NCBI GenBank assembly: GCA_963813435.1
Contig: CAWEYY010000002.1
Span: 1 to 64,000, forward strand
DNA length: 64,000 nt
Reading direction: 5' to 3'
Origin: AC-32 sp963813435
GTDB taxonomy: Bacteria; Actinomycetota; Thermoleophilia; Gaiellales; Gaiellaceae
Shown: piece after piece, positions 1-6,182 of the stretch
Position numbering within the stretch: the stretch's first letter is position 1
How the letters are laid out: the number at the start of each line of letters is the position of its first letter
Translations under genes and position numbers: made by a program
Notes under the pieces: model-generated
Database searches by the model: none
Told to the model about the DNA's origin: nothing
The model's input: the letters and a program-made list of their open reading frames with translations, nothing else

Positions 1-145
1 AAGTATCTCGTACCTGGCTCGGCCGTGTGAAGCCCAGGATTCTCCTAGACGTCGGAACAGTCACAATCCAACCCGTTCGCGGGAATTCCGTGATCCTTCG
101 TCTCTCGGGCCTATCGCCAGGGCGTTGGGTACAGTGACAAGCCGC

Positions 146-220
146 CGGGGCGTGGCGCAGCCTGGTTAGCGCGCTAGTCTGGGGGACTAGAGGTCCCGAG
201 TTCAAATCTCGGCGCCCCGA
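146..220 (+). tRNA. tRNA-Pro (anticodon GGG)
   Basis: The cloverleaf can be read directly: acceptor stem CGGGGCG/CGCCCCG, D stem GCGC/GCGC, anticodon stem CTAGT/ACTAG around loop CTGGGGG (anticodon GGG), T stem CCGAG/CTCGG with loop TTCAAAT, and discriminator A at 220. CCA is not encoded. GGG reads the proline codons CCC and CCU. A -10-like TACAGT lies at 130-135; no convincing -35 is seen. The last 42 bases of the tRNA body recur exactly at 1328-1369. Confidence 0.95.
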
Positions 221-247
221 TTGAAATGAAGTGGCTGGAAAAGACTG

Positions 248-445
248 ATGCTCTGGCGAAAGGGCCAGGAGCCGGAATCGGCGGAGCCGTTGCCCGATAG
301 CGGCCCAAACGACCCGCGCACGATCGGAACGCGTCCGCAGACGCCAGAGGAGAAGGCCGGCACGGACGCGTACCAACGCGAGGTCCTTGAGGAGCACGAG
401 CGGCGCGTCGAGGAGGGCGAGCCGCCCGACTACGAACATACGTAG
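248..445 (+). CDS. Small hydrophilic protein of unknown function
   Basis: A 65-residue frame begins 27 bases after the tRNA. The product is very acidic and hydrophilic, with no cysteines, membrane segment or recognisable domain. Residues 37-60 are rich in Glu/Arg and would form a charged helix. No clear ribosome binding site precedes the ATG. It lies between the two copies of the tRNA-Pro 3' end, so it may be cargo of an old insertion. The composition looks protein-like, but I do not recognise the family. Confidence 0.4.
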   Translation: MLWRKGQEPESAEPLPDSGPNDPRTIGTRPQTPEEKAGTDAYQREVLEEHERRVEEGEPPDYEHT

Positions 446-1134
446 CCGAGCGGCTCCTAGAAAATGACCTAGCCCTGGGCTGAGGCCGTCTCGACGCCGC
501 GCGCGTCGAACGCTTCCAGCGCCGTCCGCCCGCGCTCGATCGCGTCGGGCAGTAGGTTGCCCGTACGTCCTCTCAATCTGCAGCACGCTCGTCCCAGGGG
601 GTCGGGCGGGGTCTCGCTCCTGTCTCCCCCTAGTCCTCGAATCTAAATCCAGGCAACATGCTTGGGGGCCGGTGTGTCCTACCCATCGCTAGGGGCCTCT
701 CTCCCGTGAGGAGCAAGGTCCGGGGGGGCACCCCGGTCCCTTAGCTAGCTATAAGACATCCTGCGCGCTGCGTAACCCCCAGATGGAGACGATCCAACCC
801 GCCCACTTGGGGGAACCTCTCCCCAGCCCCAAGCCGGACTGTGCCTGCTAGGCGTTCGGCTCACCGCCCGACCGATCGGTCTTGCGGTCTCTGGACGTTT
901 GGCGGTCGCTACACAGGTCGCGCGACACGCATAACAGGTTGGGGGCGGTCGCGGAGCTGCGGCGGCGACCGCCCTCGCCATCCCCAAGGACGGTCTCAAG
1001 GACGGATGCGAGGGGTCCGAAACGGCCTAGGCGGGCACGCGGCTCCGAGCTTAAGCTGAACCTCGGGCCGGGTCGTGGGAAGCGTCCATAGCTAGGCGTT
1101 CGGCTCGCCACCCGGCCCCACAGAGGGGATACTG
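446..1134. other. Gene-poor stretch with decayed sequence
   Basis: About 690 bases with no convincing gene on either strand; open frames here are arginine-rich by-products of high GC. Two things stand out. The 16-base word GCTAGGCGTTCGGCTC occurs at 847-862 and again at 1091-1106. A minus-strand remnant at 471-556 reads as a plausible C-terminal tail ending in TAG, and about 46 bases of it recur in degraded form at 1713-1757. The whole looks like a decayed insertion. Confidence 0.5.
504..550. repeat. Diverged direct repeat, copy 1 (copy 2 at 1713-1757)
   Basis: Starting at GCGTCGAACGC, about 46 bases match 1713-1757 with a few substitutions and a two-base deletion in the second copy. In the first copy the minus strand is open and reads like the end of a protein; the deletion destroys that frame in the second. 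Both copies lie roughly 300 bases downstream of a tRNA-Pro 3' end, so the two repeat pairs may share one duplication history. Confidence 0.5.
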
Positions 1135-1317
1135 TTGGTTCTTGGCGGCGTTGCTCTCGTCGGGGGACCCGTCCTCTCGGGCGTCAGCTACCAGATCACT
1201 CGCATCTTCGAGGGCTACCCGCTGGAGCGTTTGAAAGACCGGCCCGTTGTCGGGAAGGTGTATCAGGCAGCAATCGCGCTCCAGCGGAGACACTACGACC
1301 GACTTCATGCGACCTGA
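1135..1317 (+). CDS. Small protein with N-terminal hydrophobic segment, unknown
   Basis: A 60-residue frame begins with TTG at 1135 after a GAGGGG purine run. Residues 2-18 are hydrophobic and glycine-rich, compatible with one membrane helix; the remainder is basic and amphipathic. It ends 10 bases before the duplicated tRNA-Pro segment and sits wholly between the two copies, so it could be residual cargo of an integrated element. The family is not recognised and the TTG start is a guess. Confidence 0.35.
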   Translation: MVLGGVALVGGPVLSGVSYQITRIFEGYPLERLKDRPVVGKVYQAAIALQRRHYDRLHAT

Positions 1318-1327
1318 GCGCTGGATC

Positions 1328-1369
1328 AGTCTGGGGGACTAGAGGTCCCGAGTTCAAATCTCGGCGCCC
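1328..1369 (+). repeat. Duplicate of tRNA-Pro 3' end (candidate attachment-site half)
   Basis: These 42 bases are identical to 176-217, covering the 3' part of the anticodon arm, the variable region, the T arm and most of the acceptor 3' strand. The run then loses one C (CCC for CCCC) before GA. The copy has no 5' half, so it is not a functional tRNA. Integrases of islands and phages commonly target tRNA 3' ends and leave such a direct repeat at the far end. Here the bounded segment is only about 1.15 kb and has no integrase gene, so it would be a remnant. Confidence 0.75.
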
Positions 1370-1428
1370 GATCAAACGGAACCCTGTGGTACGGGGTTTC
1401 GCATTGCGAGGGGGCTCGAAAGAGCGTC

Positions 1429-1686
1429 TCAGGCGGGGCCTGATAGGGGCCCAAACCTCTGCAAGACCTCGTCCCTCTCTACTTGCCCGAGGCTGTCGAG
1501 CGTCAAGATCGCCATGCAGCGAATGCACGAGTCCCAGCCCGCAGCGATGAGCCTGTCGGCGTCCGCGCCTCCGCCCATGAGCTCGAGAACTCCCTTCAGC
1601 TGCTCGCTGTTGCCGATCGGCCGAACCCGATAGCCATAGTTCTTGCCCGGGTCGATGGCCTGTCCACAGTGAGCGCACTCAACCAT
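1429..1686 (-). CDS. Small zinc-ribbon-like protein, unknown
   Basis: The 85-residue product carries two CxxC pairs, CAHC near the N-terminus and CIRC about two thirds along, which suggests a small zinc-binding fold. I chose the ATG at 1686 because AGAGGAGAGG precedes it by a good distance; a frame six codons longer lacks that support. It lies in the accessory zone just past the duplicated tRNA end and upstream of a cupin gene on the same strand. The function is unknown. Confidence 0.55.
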   Translation of the reverse strand: MVECAHCGQAIDPGKNYGYRVRPIGNSEQLKGVLELMGGGADADRLIAAGWDSCIRCMAILTLDSLGQVERDEVLQRFGPLSGPA

Positions 1687-1764
1687 GTGCCTCTCCTCTC
1701 TCATCTGACCTTGCGTCGAACGCCTCCAGCGCCGCCCGCCCGCTCGAGCGCGTCGGGAGAGCGA

Positions 1765-2115
1765 CTAGTCGAGGATCGTCCAGGGGTCACTCTCGGGGTA
1801 GTGACCCTCGCCGGGCCAGGGCGAGAGGATCAGGATGATCTGGGCGCCGTGCTCGCTTCCGACGCTGTGCCGCTCGCCTGGCTCGAACGTGACCAGCGTG
1901 CCGGGTCCAGCCTCCACGACAGCACCACCCGCCTCGATCCGCGTGTCTCCGTTTACGACCGTCAGCCATGCGCGTTCGCGGACCTGATGTTCGCCAAGCT
2001 CCTGGCCGGGTGCGAGGCGGATGACGATCGCCCGTGCCCCGTCAACGGTCTCGAGAACAGCCGGCGAACGGGTTCCCTTCGGTGCTTCGATCTGTGCCAG
2101 GTCCCAGGACTGCAC
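1765..2115 (-). CDS. Cupin-domain protein
   Basis: A 116-residue protein with a single cupin-like beta barrel. The first motif region is about residues 35-60, with Gly and His near 'ELGEHQVRERAW'. The second is around residues 75-95, with 'PGTLVTFEPGERHSV'. Small cupins of this shape bind a metal or small ligand and often act as sensors or isomerases; the substrate cannot be told. It is a single-gene unit between two small genes in the accessory zone. Confidence 0.65.
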   Translation of the reverse strand: MQSWDLAQIEAPKGTRSPAVLETVDGARAIVIRLAPGQELGEHQVRERAWLTVVNGDTRIEAGGAVVEAGPGTLVTFEPGERHSVGSEHGAQIILILSPWPGEGHYPESDPWTILD

Positions 2116-2174
2116 CGCGGCGATCCTAGGGCATGACTACACGTCAAGCGGGTCCGGGGCTGTCCGGCAGCCCT

Positions 2175-2429
2175 CTAACTGGGCGAGGAGCCGACACCCT
2201 TGACGGACTTGAATGGGACGTCGACTGGGCGCACCGGGCGAAACCGCAGGCCGTGTCCCTGACTCCAGGGCGGCCGGCTCATGAACCAGATCGCGCTCAG
2301 GACGATCAGGCCGAACGCGCCTGCCATGAAGCTCAGTGTTGACGCGCTGCTCACGATCCAAACGCCGACCAGCGCCACCCAAAGCACGAGCGCCCAGGTC
2401 ATCTTCCGCCACTTGAGGAATCTCTTCAT
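2175..2429 (-). CDS. Small two-helix membrane protein, unknown
   Basis: The 84-residue product starts with a basic stretch (MKRFLKWRKM) followed by two hydrophobic segments, about residues 11-28 and 31-50, then a basic proline-rich cytoplasmic tail. I placed the start at 2429, where GAAGG lies upstream; the frame is open 19 codons further but that part looks non-coding. The 470-base upstream region holds the large inverted-repeat element at 2662-2794, which would fall in its 5' leader if transcription starts far upstream. Confidence 0.5.
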   Translation of the reverse strand: MKRFLKWRKMTWALVLWVALVGVWIVSSASTLSFMAGAFGLIVLSAIWFMSRPPWSQGHGLRFRPVRPVDVPFKSVKGVGSSPS

Positions 2430-2661
2430 CTCACACCAACCTTCTCTAGAACTCTCGTGGGAGAGCACGACGCTCTCCTTCTGCACTCAGGCCCGATCCG
2501 GGAGTCAAGGAGGAGGTGCGATGGAGCCTCGACGGCTTCCGCGCTAGGTCTACGCGCTAGACCAGTCTACCTACGAATTTGTATCCACGATCACAAGATC
2601 AGTCTCATCCACGGCTTGAGCAAGGTCCCATCTCCCCATGCGTCATCCGTACTGAAGAAGT

Positions 2662-2794
2662 ATCGTGCCGGGCTTCTGCGGATTATGGAGCCGGAGTAAC
2701 CTCGGCACCCCCCGCGAGGGGCTCGTTCCGTAGCCGCAGCAGGAACGAGCCACGCTCCGGCTCCATCTGTCTCTGAAAGCCTTCGGGGCACGAT
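2662..2794. ncRNA. Candidate structured RNA: three-way-junction inverted repeat
   Basis: Nested perfect complementarity spans 133 bases. Outer helix: ATCGTGCC 2662-2669 with 2787-2794. Second helix: GGCTT 2671-2675 with AAGCC 2777-2781. Third: a perfect 12-bp helix, 2685-2696 with 2755-2766 (ATGGAGCCGGAG). Inside it sit two hairpins: CCTCG/CGAGG (2700-2704, 2715-2719) and a perfect 10-bp stem GGCTCGTTCC/GGAACGAGCC (2720-2729, 2742-2751). This is far beyond chance for an intergenic gap. Strand, transcription and function are unknown; a folded DNA element is equally possible. Confidence 0.5.
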
Positions 2795-2824
2795 CGTGGG
2801 GTGCTGCTGGGTGTATAAGTAATC

Positions 2825-2873
2825 GAGCCGAGCGGAGGAATGACGGGGGGTACTCGCTGTGGTCGCTCGGCTC
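2825..2873 (-). terminator. Inverted repeat downstream of the VOC gene
   Basis: GAGCCGAGCG at 2825-2834 pairs perfectly with CGCTCGGCTC at 2864-2873 across a 29-base loop. It lies 28 bases past the stop codon of the minus-strand VOC gene, where a terminator is expected. There is no strong U-run on the minus strand and the loop is long, so it could instead be part of the structured element at 2662-2794. Confidence 0.4.
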
Positions 2874-2900
2874 ATCCAGCCGAAGAGCGCGCAGATCGCT

Positions 2901-3320
2901 CTAGCTCTCCTCAGGACTGTGGCAAACCGCCTCGAGCTTGAATCCATGAGGATCGAGCCAGTAGGTCGCAAAACAGTGTGCCCCGTACTGAGGGAAGGCG
3001 CGCGGTTCGTCGAGGATGACGGCCTCGCGCGCACGTGCCCACTGGTGGGCTTCCCGGACGATCGCTCTGCTCGCGACCAGGAACGCGAGGTGATGAAGGC
3101 CCGTCTCGCGGCGTGAGTAGGTTCCCGGTTCCTCTGCCTGGTAGAAGAAGAGCTGAGACCCTCGAGCACCGTCAGGCCCGTAGTTGAGTGGTCCTCCCGG
3201 GCCTGTCTCGAACCACGCGCGGAGCCCGAGTACGGACATCAGGTCGTCGTAGTACTCCTTGGCCGCGGCGAGATCCGGCACGCCGATCCCGATGTGGTCG
3301 ATGAATCCGGTTCGGGCCAC
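2901..3320 (-). CDS. VOC family (glyoxalase/bleomycin resistance-like) protein
   Basis: The 139-residue product has the paired beta-alpha-beta-beta-beta modules of the vicinal-oxygen-chelate fold. The N-terminus FIDHIGIGVPDLAAAKEYY and later GLHHLAFLV both carry the typical ligand histidines, and the protein ends with WLDPHGFKLEAVC. Members are metal-dependent lyases, dioxygenases or drug-binding proteins; the substrate is not evident. It starts with GTG and stands alone in the accessory zone. Confidence 0.8.
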   Translation of the reverse strand: MARTGFIDHIGIGVPDLAAAKEYYDDLMSVLGLRAWFETGPGGPLNYGPDGARGSQLFFYQAEEPGTYSRRETGLHHLAFLVASRAIVREAHQWARAREAVILDEPRAFPQYGAHCFATYWLDPHGFKLEAVCHSPEES

Positions 3321-3378
3321 GGGGCCACCTCCGCTGTCGTGGACGGAGGTGATCGTAAGCCGAGGCGACGCCTGAAAC

Positions 3379-3525
3379 CTACGTCAGGCGCGTGATGAGC
3401 GAAATCGCACTCCAGATGGCGAGGCCGAACAGGGCCACGGCCACGGTTTCCGCCACCAGAGACTGCCCTTCCTCGCGATCGCCCAACGAGCGGGCGATGA
3501 CCGCAAACGAGGTGAACAGCTTCAT
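3379..3525 (-). CDS. Flp-pilin-like small membrane protein
   Basis: Forty-eight residues start at an ATG preceded by a strong GGAGGGAGG site. A short basic leader is followed by 'DREEGQSLVAE' and one hydrophobic helix, about residues 25-43. An acidic EEGQ(S/T)LVE run just before a membrane helix is typical of type IVb Flp/Fap pilins and of TadE-like pseudopilins. No Tad secretion genes are in the window, and the usual Gly/Glu cleavage context is only partial, so this is a resemblance and not a firm assignment. Confidence 0.55.
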   Translation of the reverse strand: MKLFTSFAVIARSLGDREEGQSLVAETVAVALFGLAIWSAISLITRLT

Positions 3526-3654
3526 CTGATTCACCTCCCTCCGCAGTTCGCCGCATGCAAAGAGAGTCCGCCGCATACACAAGGGCAATCGTCACGACGG
3601 GACGAACGCTCCATCCCTCATGTGTGGTTTCAGCGGCCGGTGGCCGTCGGCCCG

Positions 3655-3897
3655 CTACTGCTCGTAGCCTTCGACCACCTCCGGTGGGCGAGCGTGGGCT
3701 GCGTCGGGATCGAGGCCGGCCTCGCGCAAGGCCCGTCGCTGGCGGAGGAGGTCCCAGCTCTGATCGAGGCCGACCTTGATCGACTCCAGACGCTGGTGCT
3801 CGGCATCGCTCAGCCCACTCTGGGCCGCGCGCTCGTAGAGATCGTGCTCCTCCGCGACGAGTTGCTCGATCCGGTCGTGGATCGGGGCGTCTTCCAT
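3655..3897 (-). CDS. DUF2630 family protein
   Basis: The 80-residue protein matches the actinobacterial DUF2630 pattern: 'IHDRIEQLVAEEHDLYERA', then 'GLSDAEHQRLESIKVGLDQ' and a tail 'WDLLRQRRALREAGLDPDAA'. It is all-helical and probably a coiled hairpin; the function of the family is unknown. AGGAGG lies six bases before the ATG, so the start is secure. It is followed on the same strand by a glyoxalase-like gene after a gap. Confidence 0.85.
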   Translation of the reverse strand: MEDAPIHDRIEQLVAEEHDLYERAAQSGLSDAEHQRLESIKVGLDQSWDLLRQRRALREAGLDPDAAHARPPEVVEGYEQ

Positions 3898-3982
3898 TCG
3901 AACCTCCTCGTCAGCGTGTTGCGCCCGCGGTCTGCCCGGCCGGGGCGTCCGCGCCCGTTGCCCGTGCGACCGTCCCCTGACG

Positions 3983-4606
3983 CTACCGGTTCAGGGTGGG
4001 GCCGAGGTCGACCTCGCCGTCCGGGCCCGCGAGGACGACCCTGGCGACTCGCGGCGAGCCTTCGCGCAAGAGGAGCGGCAAGGCGTGGTCGCCGAGCCAG
4101 GCTGTGAGCCGGTCGGGGTCGCCCTCGAGTTCGATCGTTCTGATCTCGAACTTCGCTGCGTGCGCGTGGCCGGGGAATGGTGTCCTGGCGTGCCATTCGA
4201 TGAAGAAGGGGAGGGCAGGCTCCTCGACCGCCTGCTCGAGCCCGGCGCTTCGCCAGCGGAGGACCTCTCCACCCGGAGTCACCCGCGAGCCCGCGCTCGC
4301 CGTGAGGCCGAGCCGGCCGGCTATCGCGTCCAGGTCGTTCGTGCGGACGGCCCAGCCGAGCGGCTGTCCCGCCTTCGCGCTCCTCACCCAGCGGCCCGGA
4401 ACGGTCCGTGCCGCCGTTGGCTCGTCGACGACCGCGATCAGCTCGAGGTAGGTCGCGCCGAGCGGGACGATCCGGTTCGCCGTGCCCCAGTCCGGGTGGC
4501 GGCCTCCCGGGACGGACGCCAGGCCATGTCGCTCCTCGAGCTCCCGGGCCGCCGTGTCCAGATCGGCGGCGGCGATGACGACGTGGTCGAGCTCGAGCGC
4601 GCTCAC
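3983..4606 (-). CDS. Glyoxalase-like domain protein (VOC superfamily)
   Basis: A 207-residue protein beginning (GTG) with ALELDHVVIAAADLDTAA, the hallmark opening of the Glyoxalase-3-like VOC domain; HPDWGTAN and YLELIAVV complete the first module. The start at 4606 overlaps the hutF stop by four bases (GTGA), so the two are translationally coupled. Proteins of this group are poorly characterised; a role beside histidine catabolism is only suggested by position. A much longer open frame in the same region is a GC artefact. Confidence 0.75.
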   Translation of the reverse strand: MSALELDHVVIAAADLDTAARELEERHGLASVPGGRHPDWGTANRIVPLGATYLELIAVVDEPTAARTVPGRWVRSAKAGQPLGWAVRTNDLDAIAGRLGLTASAGSRVTPGGEVLRWRSAGLEQAVEEPALPFFIEWHARTPFPGHAHAAKFEIRTIELEGDPDRLTAWLGDHALPLLLREGSPRVARVVLAGPDGEVDLGPTLNR

Positions 4607-5613
4607 GCGACGAAGACGTCGGCGCCGCAGCCGAGGACGAGCGCCGCCTCGACGTCGCCCCGGTCGACGCCGGCCAGCGACCGGTGCCCGAGGTCGACCT
4701 CGACGTCCGCCCAGCGCTCGATCGCGAGGGAGGCGGCACCTTGAGCGGTGCCGGCGGACAGGAGCGTCTCCACGGGGAGCACGTTGCGGCGCCCGGTGCG
4801 GCGGCGGGCGATCCCCTCGAGCTCGCGCAGCTCCTCGAGCGGGTCGACGCGGACGTTCGAGTCGGAGCCGATGCAGATCCCGATCCCGCGGCCGGAGATC
4901 TCCTCGACCGGGCAGAAGCCGTCGCCGAGGTTGGCCTCGGTCGTCGGGCACACGCACACGCGCGCGCCCGCCTCGGCGAGCAGGTCGAGCTCCCGCTCGT
5001 TCGCGTGCGTCGCGTGGACGACGGTCGAGTGCGGGCCGAGACAGCCCGTCTCCGCGAGCAGCTCGATCGGGCGCATCCCGTGCTCGGCCTGGCACTCCTC
5101 GACCTCCTTCGGCTGCTCGTCGGCGTGGACGTGCAGGGGGAGACCCTCCGCGGCTGCGTAGCTGCCCAGCTCCTCGAGCCAGTCGCGCGGGCAGGCGCGC
5201 ACAGAGTGGGGGGCGACGCCGACCTGCGCGCCGGTTGCCCGCAGCGCCTCGAGCTGCTCGAGGTAGGCGGCAGGCGACTCCTGGCGCGAGCGCTCGAGCC
5301 CGCCGCGCCCGTAGGCGGCGAGGAGCAGGACGATCTCGATCCCGGCCTCGCCCGCCGCGGCGACGGCCTCCTGCGCCTCGGCGAGGCCCAGGTAATGGAA
5401 CTCGCCGACGGCCGTGTATCCGGCAGCGAGCATCTCGCGGTACACCTCGACGTACCCGGAGCGGACGTGTCCCGGGGACAGGCCCTGGGCCGTGGCCAGC
5501 ATGGACTCGCGCCAGCCCCAGAAGTCGTCGCCCTCGGTGCGCCCGCGGAGAGCCCGCTGGAACGCGTGGCTGTGCGCGTTGACGAACCCCGGGAGGGTAA
5601 GCGTCGCCTCCAC
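4603..5613 (-). CDS. hutF: Formimidoylglutamate deiminase
   Basis: HutF hydrolyses N-formimino-L-glutamate to N-formyl-glutamate plus ammonia in histidine breakdown. The amidohydrolase ligands are present: HSH at residues 14-16, HVH at 161-163, His200 in VVHATH, and Asp in GSDSN near 252. The opening 'LPGFVNAHSHAFQRALRGR' is diagnostic of the family. At 336 residues it is about 100 shorter than usual; the missing part is mainly the N-terminal beta-sandwich strands. The divergent pgsA starts only 17 bases upstream, leaving no room for an extension. No other hut gene is in the window. Confidence 0.8.
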   Translation of the reverse strand: MEATLTLPGFVNAHSHAFQRALRGRTEGDDFWGWRESMLATAQGLSPGHVRSGYVEVYREMLAAGYTAVGEFHYLGLAEAQEAVAAAGEAGIEIVLLLAAYGRGGLERSRQESPAAYLEQLEALRATGAQVGVAPHSVRACPRDWLEELGSYAAAEGLPLHVHADEQPKEVEECQAEHGMRPIELLAETGCLGPHSTVVHATHANERELDLLAEAGARVCVCPTTEANLGDGFCPVEEISGRGIGICIGSDSNVRVDPLEELRELEGIARRRTGRRNVLPVETLLSAGTAQGAASLAIERWADVEVDLGHRSLAGVDRGDVEAALVLGCGADVFVA

Positions 5614-5630
5614 GGCCGTATCCTTTCAGC

Positions 5631-6182
5631 ATGGCAACGCGCGCGGTCCCGGCTCATCTGGCCCAGATCCCTAACGCACTCACGGTTCTGCGGCTGGCCC
5701 TGATCCCGGTCTTCGTCGTGCTCGTCGTCGCCTCCGACGGGGACAAGAGCTGGCCCGCGGCGATCGTCTTCGCCGTGGCAGGCGCCACCGACCAGGTGGA
5801 CGGCTGGCTTGCGCGCCGCTGGCACGTCGAATCGACGTTCGGCAAGTTCGCCGATCCGCTCGCCGACCGCCTGATGATCGACGCCGCGGTGATCTTGCTC
5901 TGGCACTACGACCGGCTCCCGTGGGTCGCGCTCGCGATCCCCGCACGGGACGTCGCCCTGGTCGCGGGCTGGAAGCTCGTGGCGAACAGGGGATACGACT
6001 TCGCCGTGAACACGGCCGGCAAGGCGGCGACCTGGCTCCTGTACGCGTCGCTCGCGTTCGTGCTTGCGACGCCGAAGGGAACTGACTGGCCGCTCTGGAT
6101 CTTCTGGGCCGGCTTCGCGCTGGCCGCCGTGGCGCTGGTCGGCTATGGCCTCAAGGCGCGGCGCGAGACGAGGCCGGCATGA
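5631..6182 (+). CDS. pgsA: CDP-diacylglycerol-glycerol-3-phosphate phosphatidyltransferase family protein
   Basis: An integral membrane CDP-alcohol phosphatidyltransferase of 183 residues that would make phosphatidylglycerol-phosphate from CDP-diacylglycerol and glycerol-3-phosphate. The family signature DG-x2-AR-x8-G-x3-D-x3-D is seen as D57 G58, A61 R62, G71, D75 and D79. Several hydrophobic helices follow. Its last four bases overlap the start of the nucleotidyltransferase gene (ATGA). Cardiolipin- or inositol-type acceptors cannot be excluded from sequence alone. Confidence 0.8.
   Translation: MATRAVPAHLAQIPNALTVLRLALIPVFVVLVVASDGDKSWPAAIVFAVAGATDQVDGWLARRWHVESTFGKFADPLADRLMIDAAVILLWHYDRLPWVALAIPARDVALVAGWKLVANRGYDFAVNTAGKAATWLLYASLAFVLATPKGTDWPLWIFWAGFALAAVALVGYGLKARRETRPA

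Noticed and set aside
1328..1369. A second functional tRNA-Pro
   Set aside because: Only the 3' half is present and one acceptor-stem base is deleted; no 5' half or D arm.
2662..2794. Integron attC site
   Set aside because: Length would fit, but the terminal RYYYAAC/GTTRRRY core sites are missing and there is no integrase or cassette context.
3810..5906. A 698-codon open frame on the minus strand
   Set aside because: It covers hutF and the glyoxalase-like gene in another frame and is arginine/serine/alanine-rich without any domain; a high-GC artefact.
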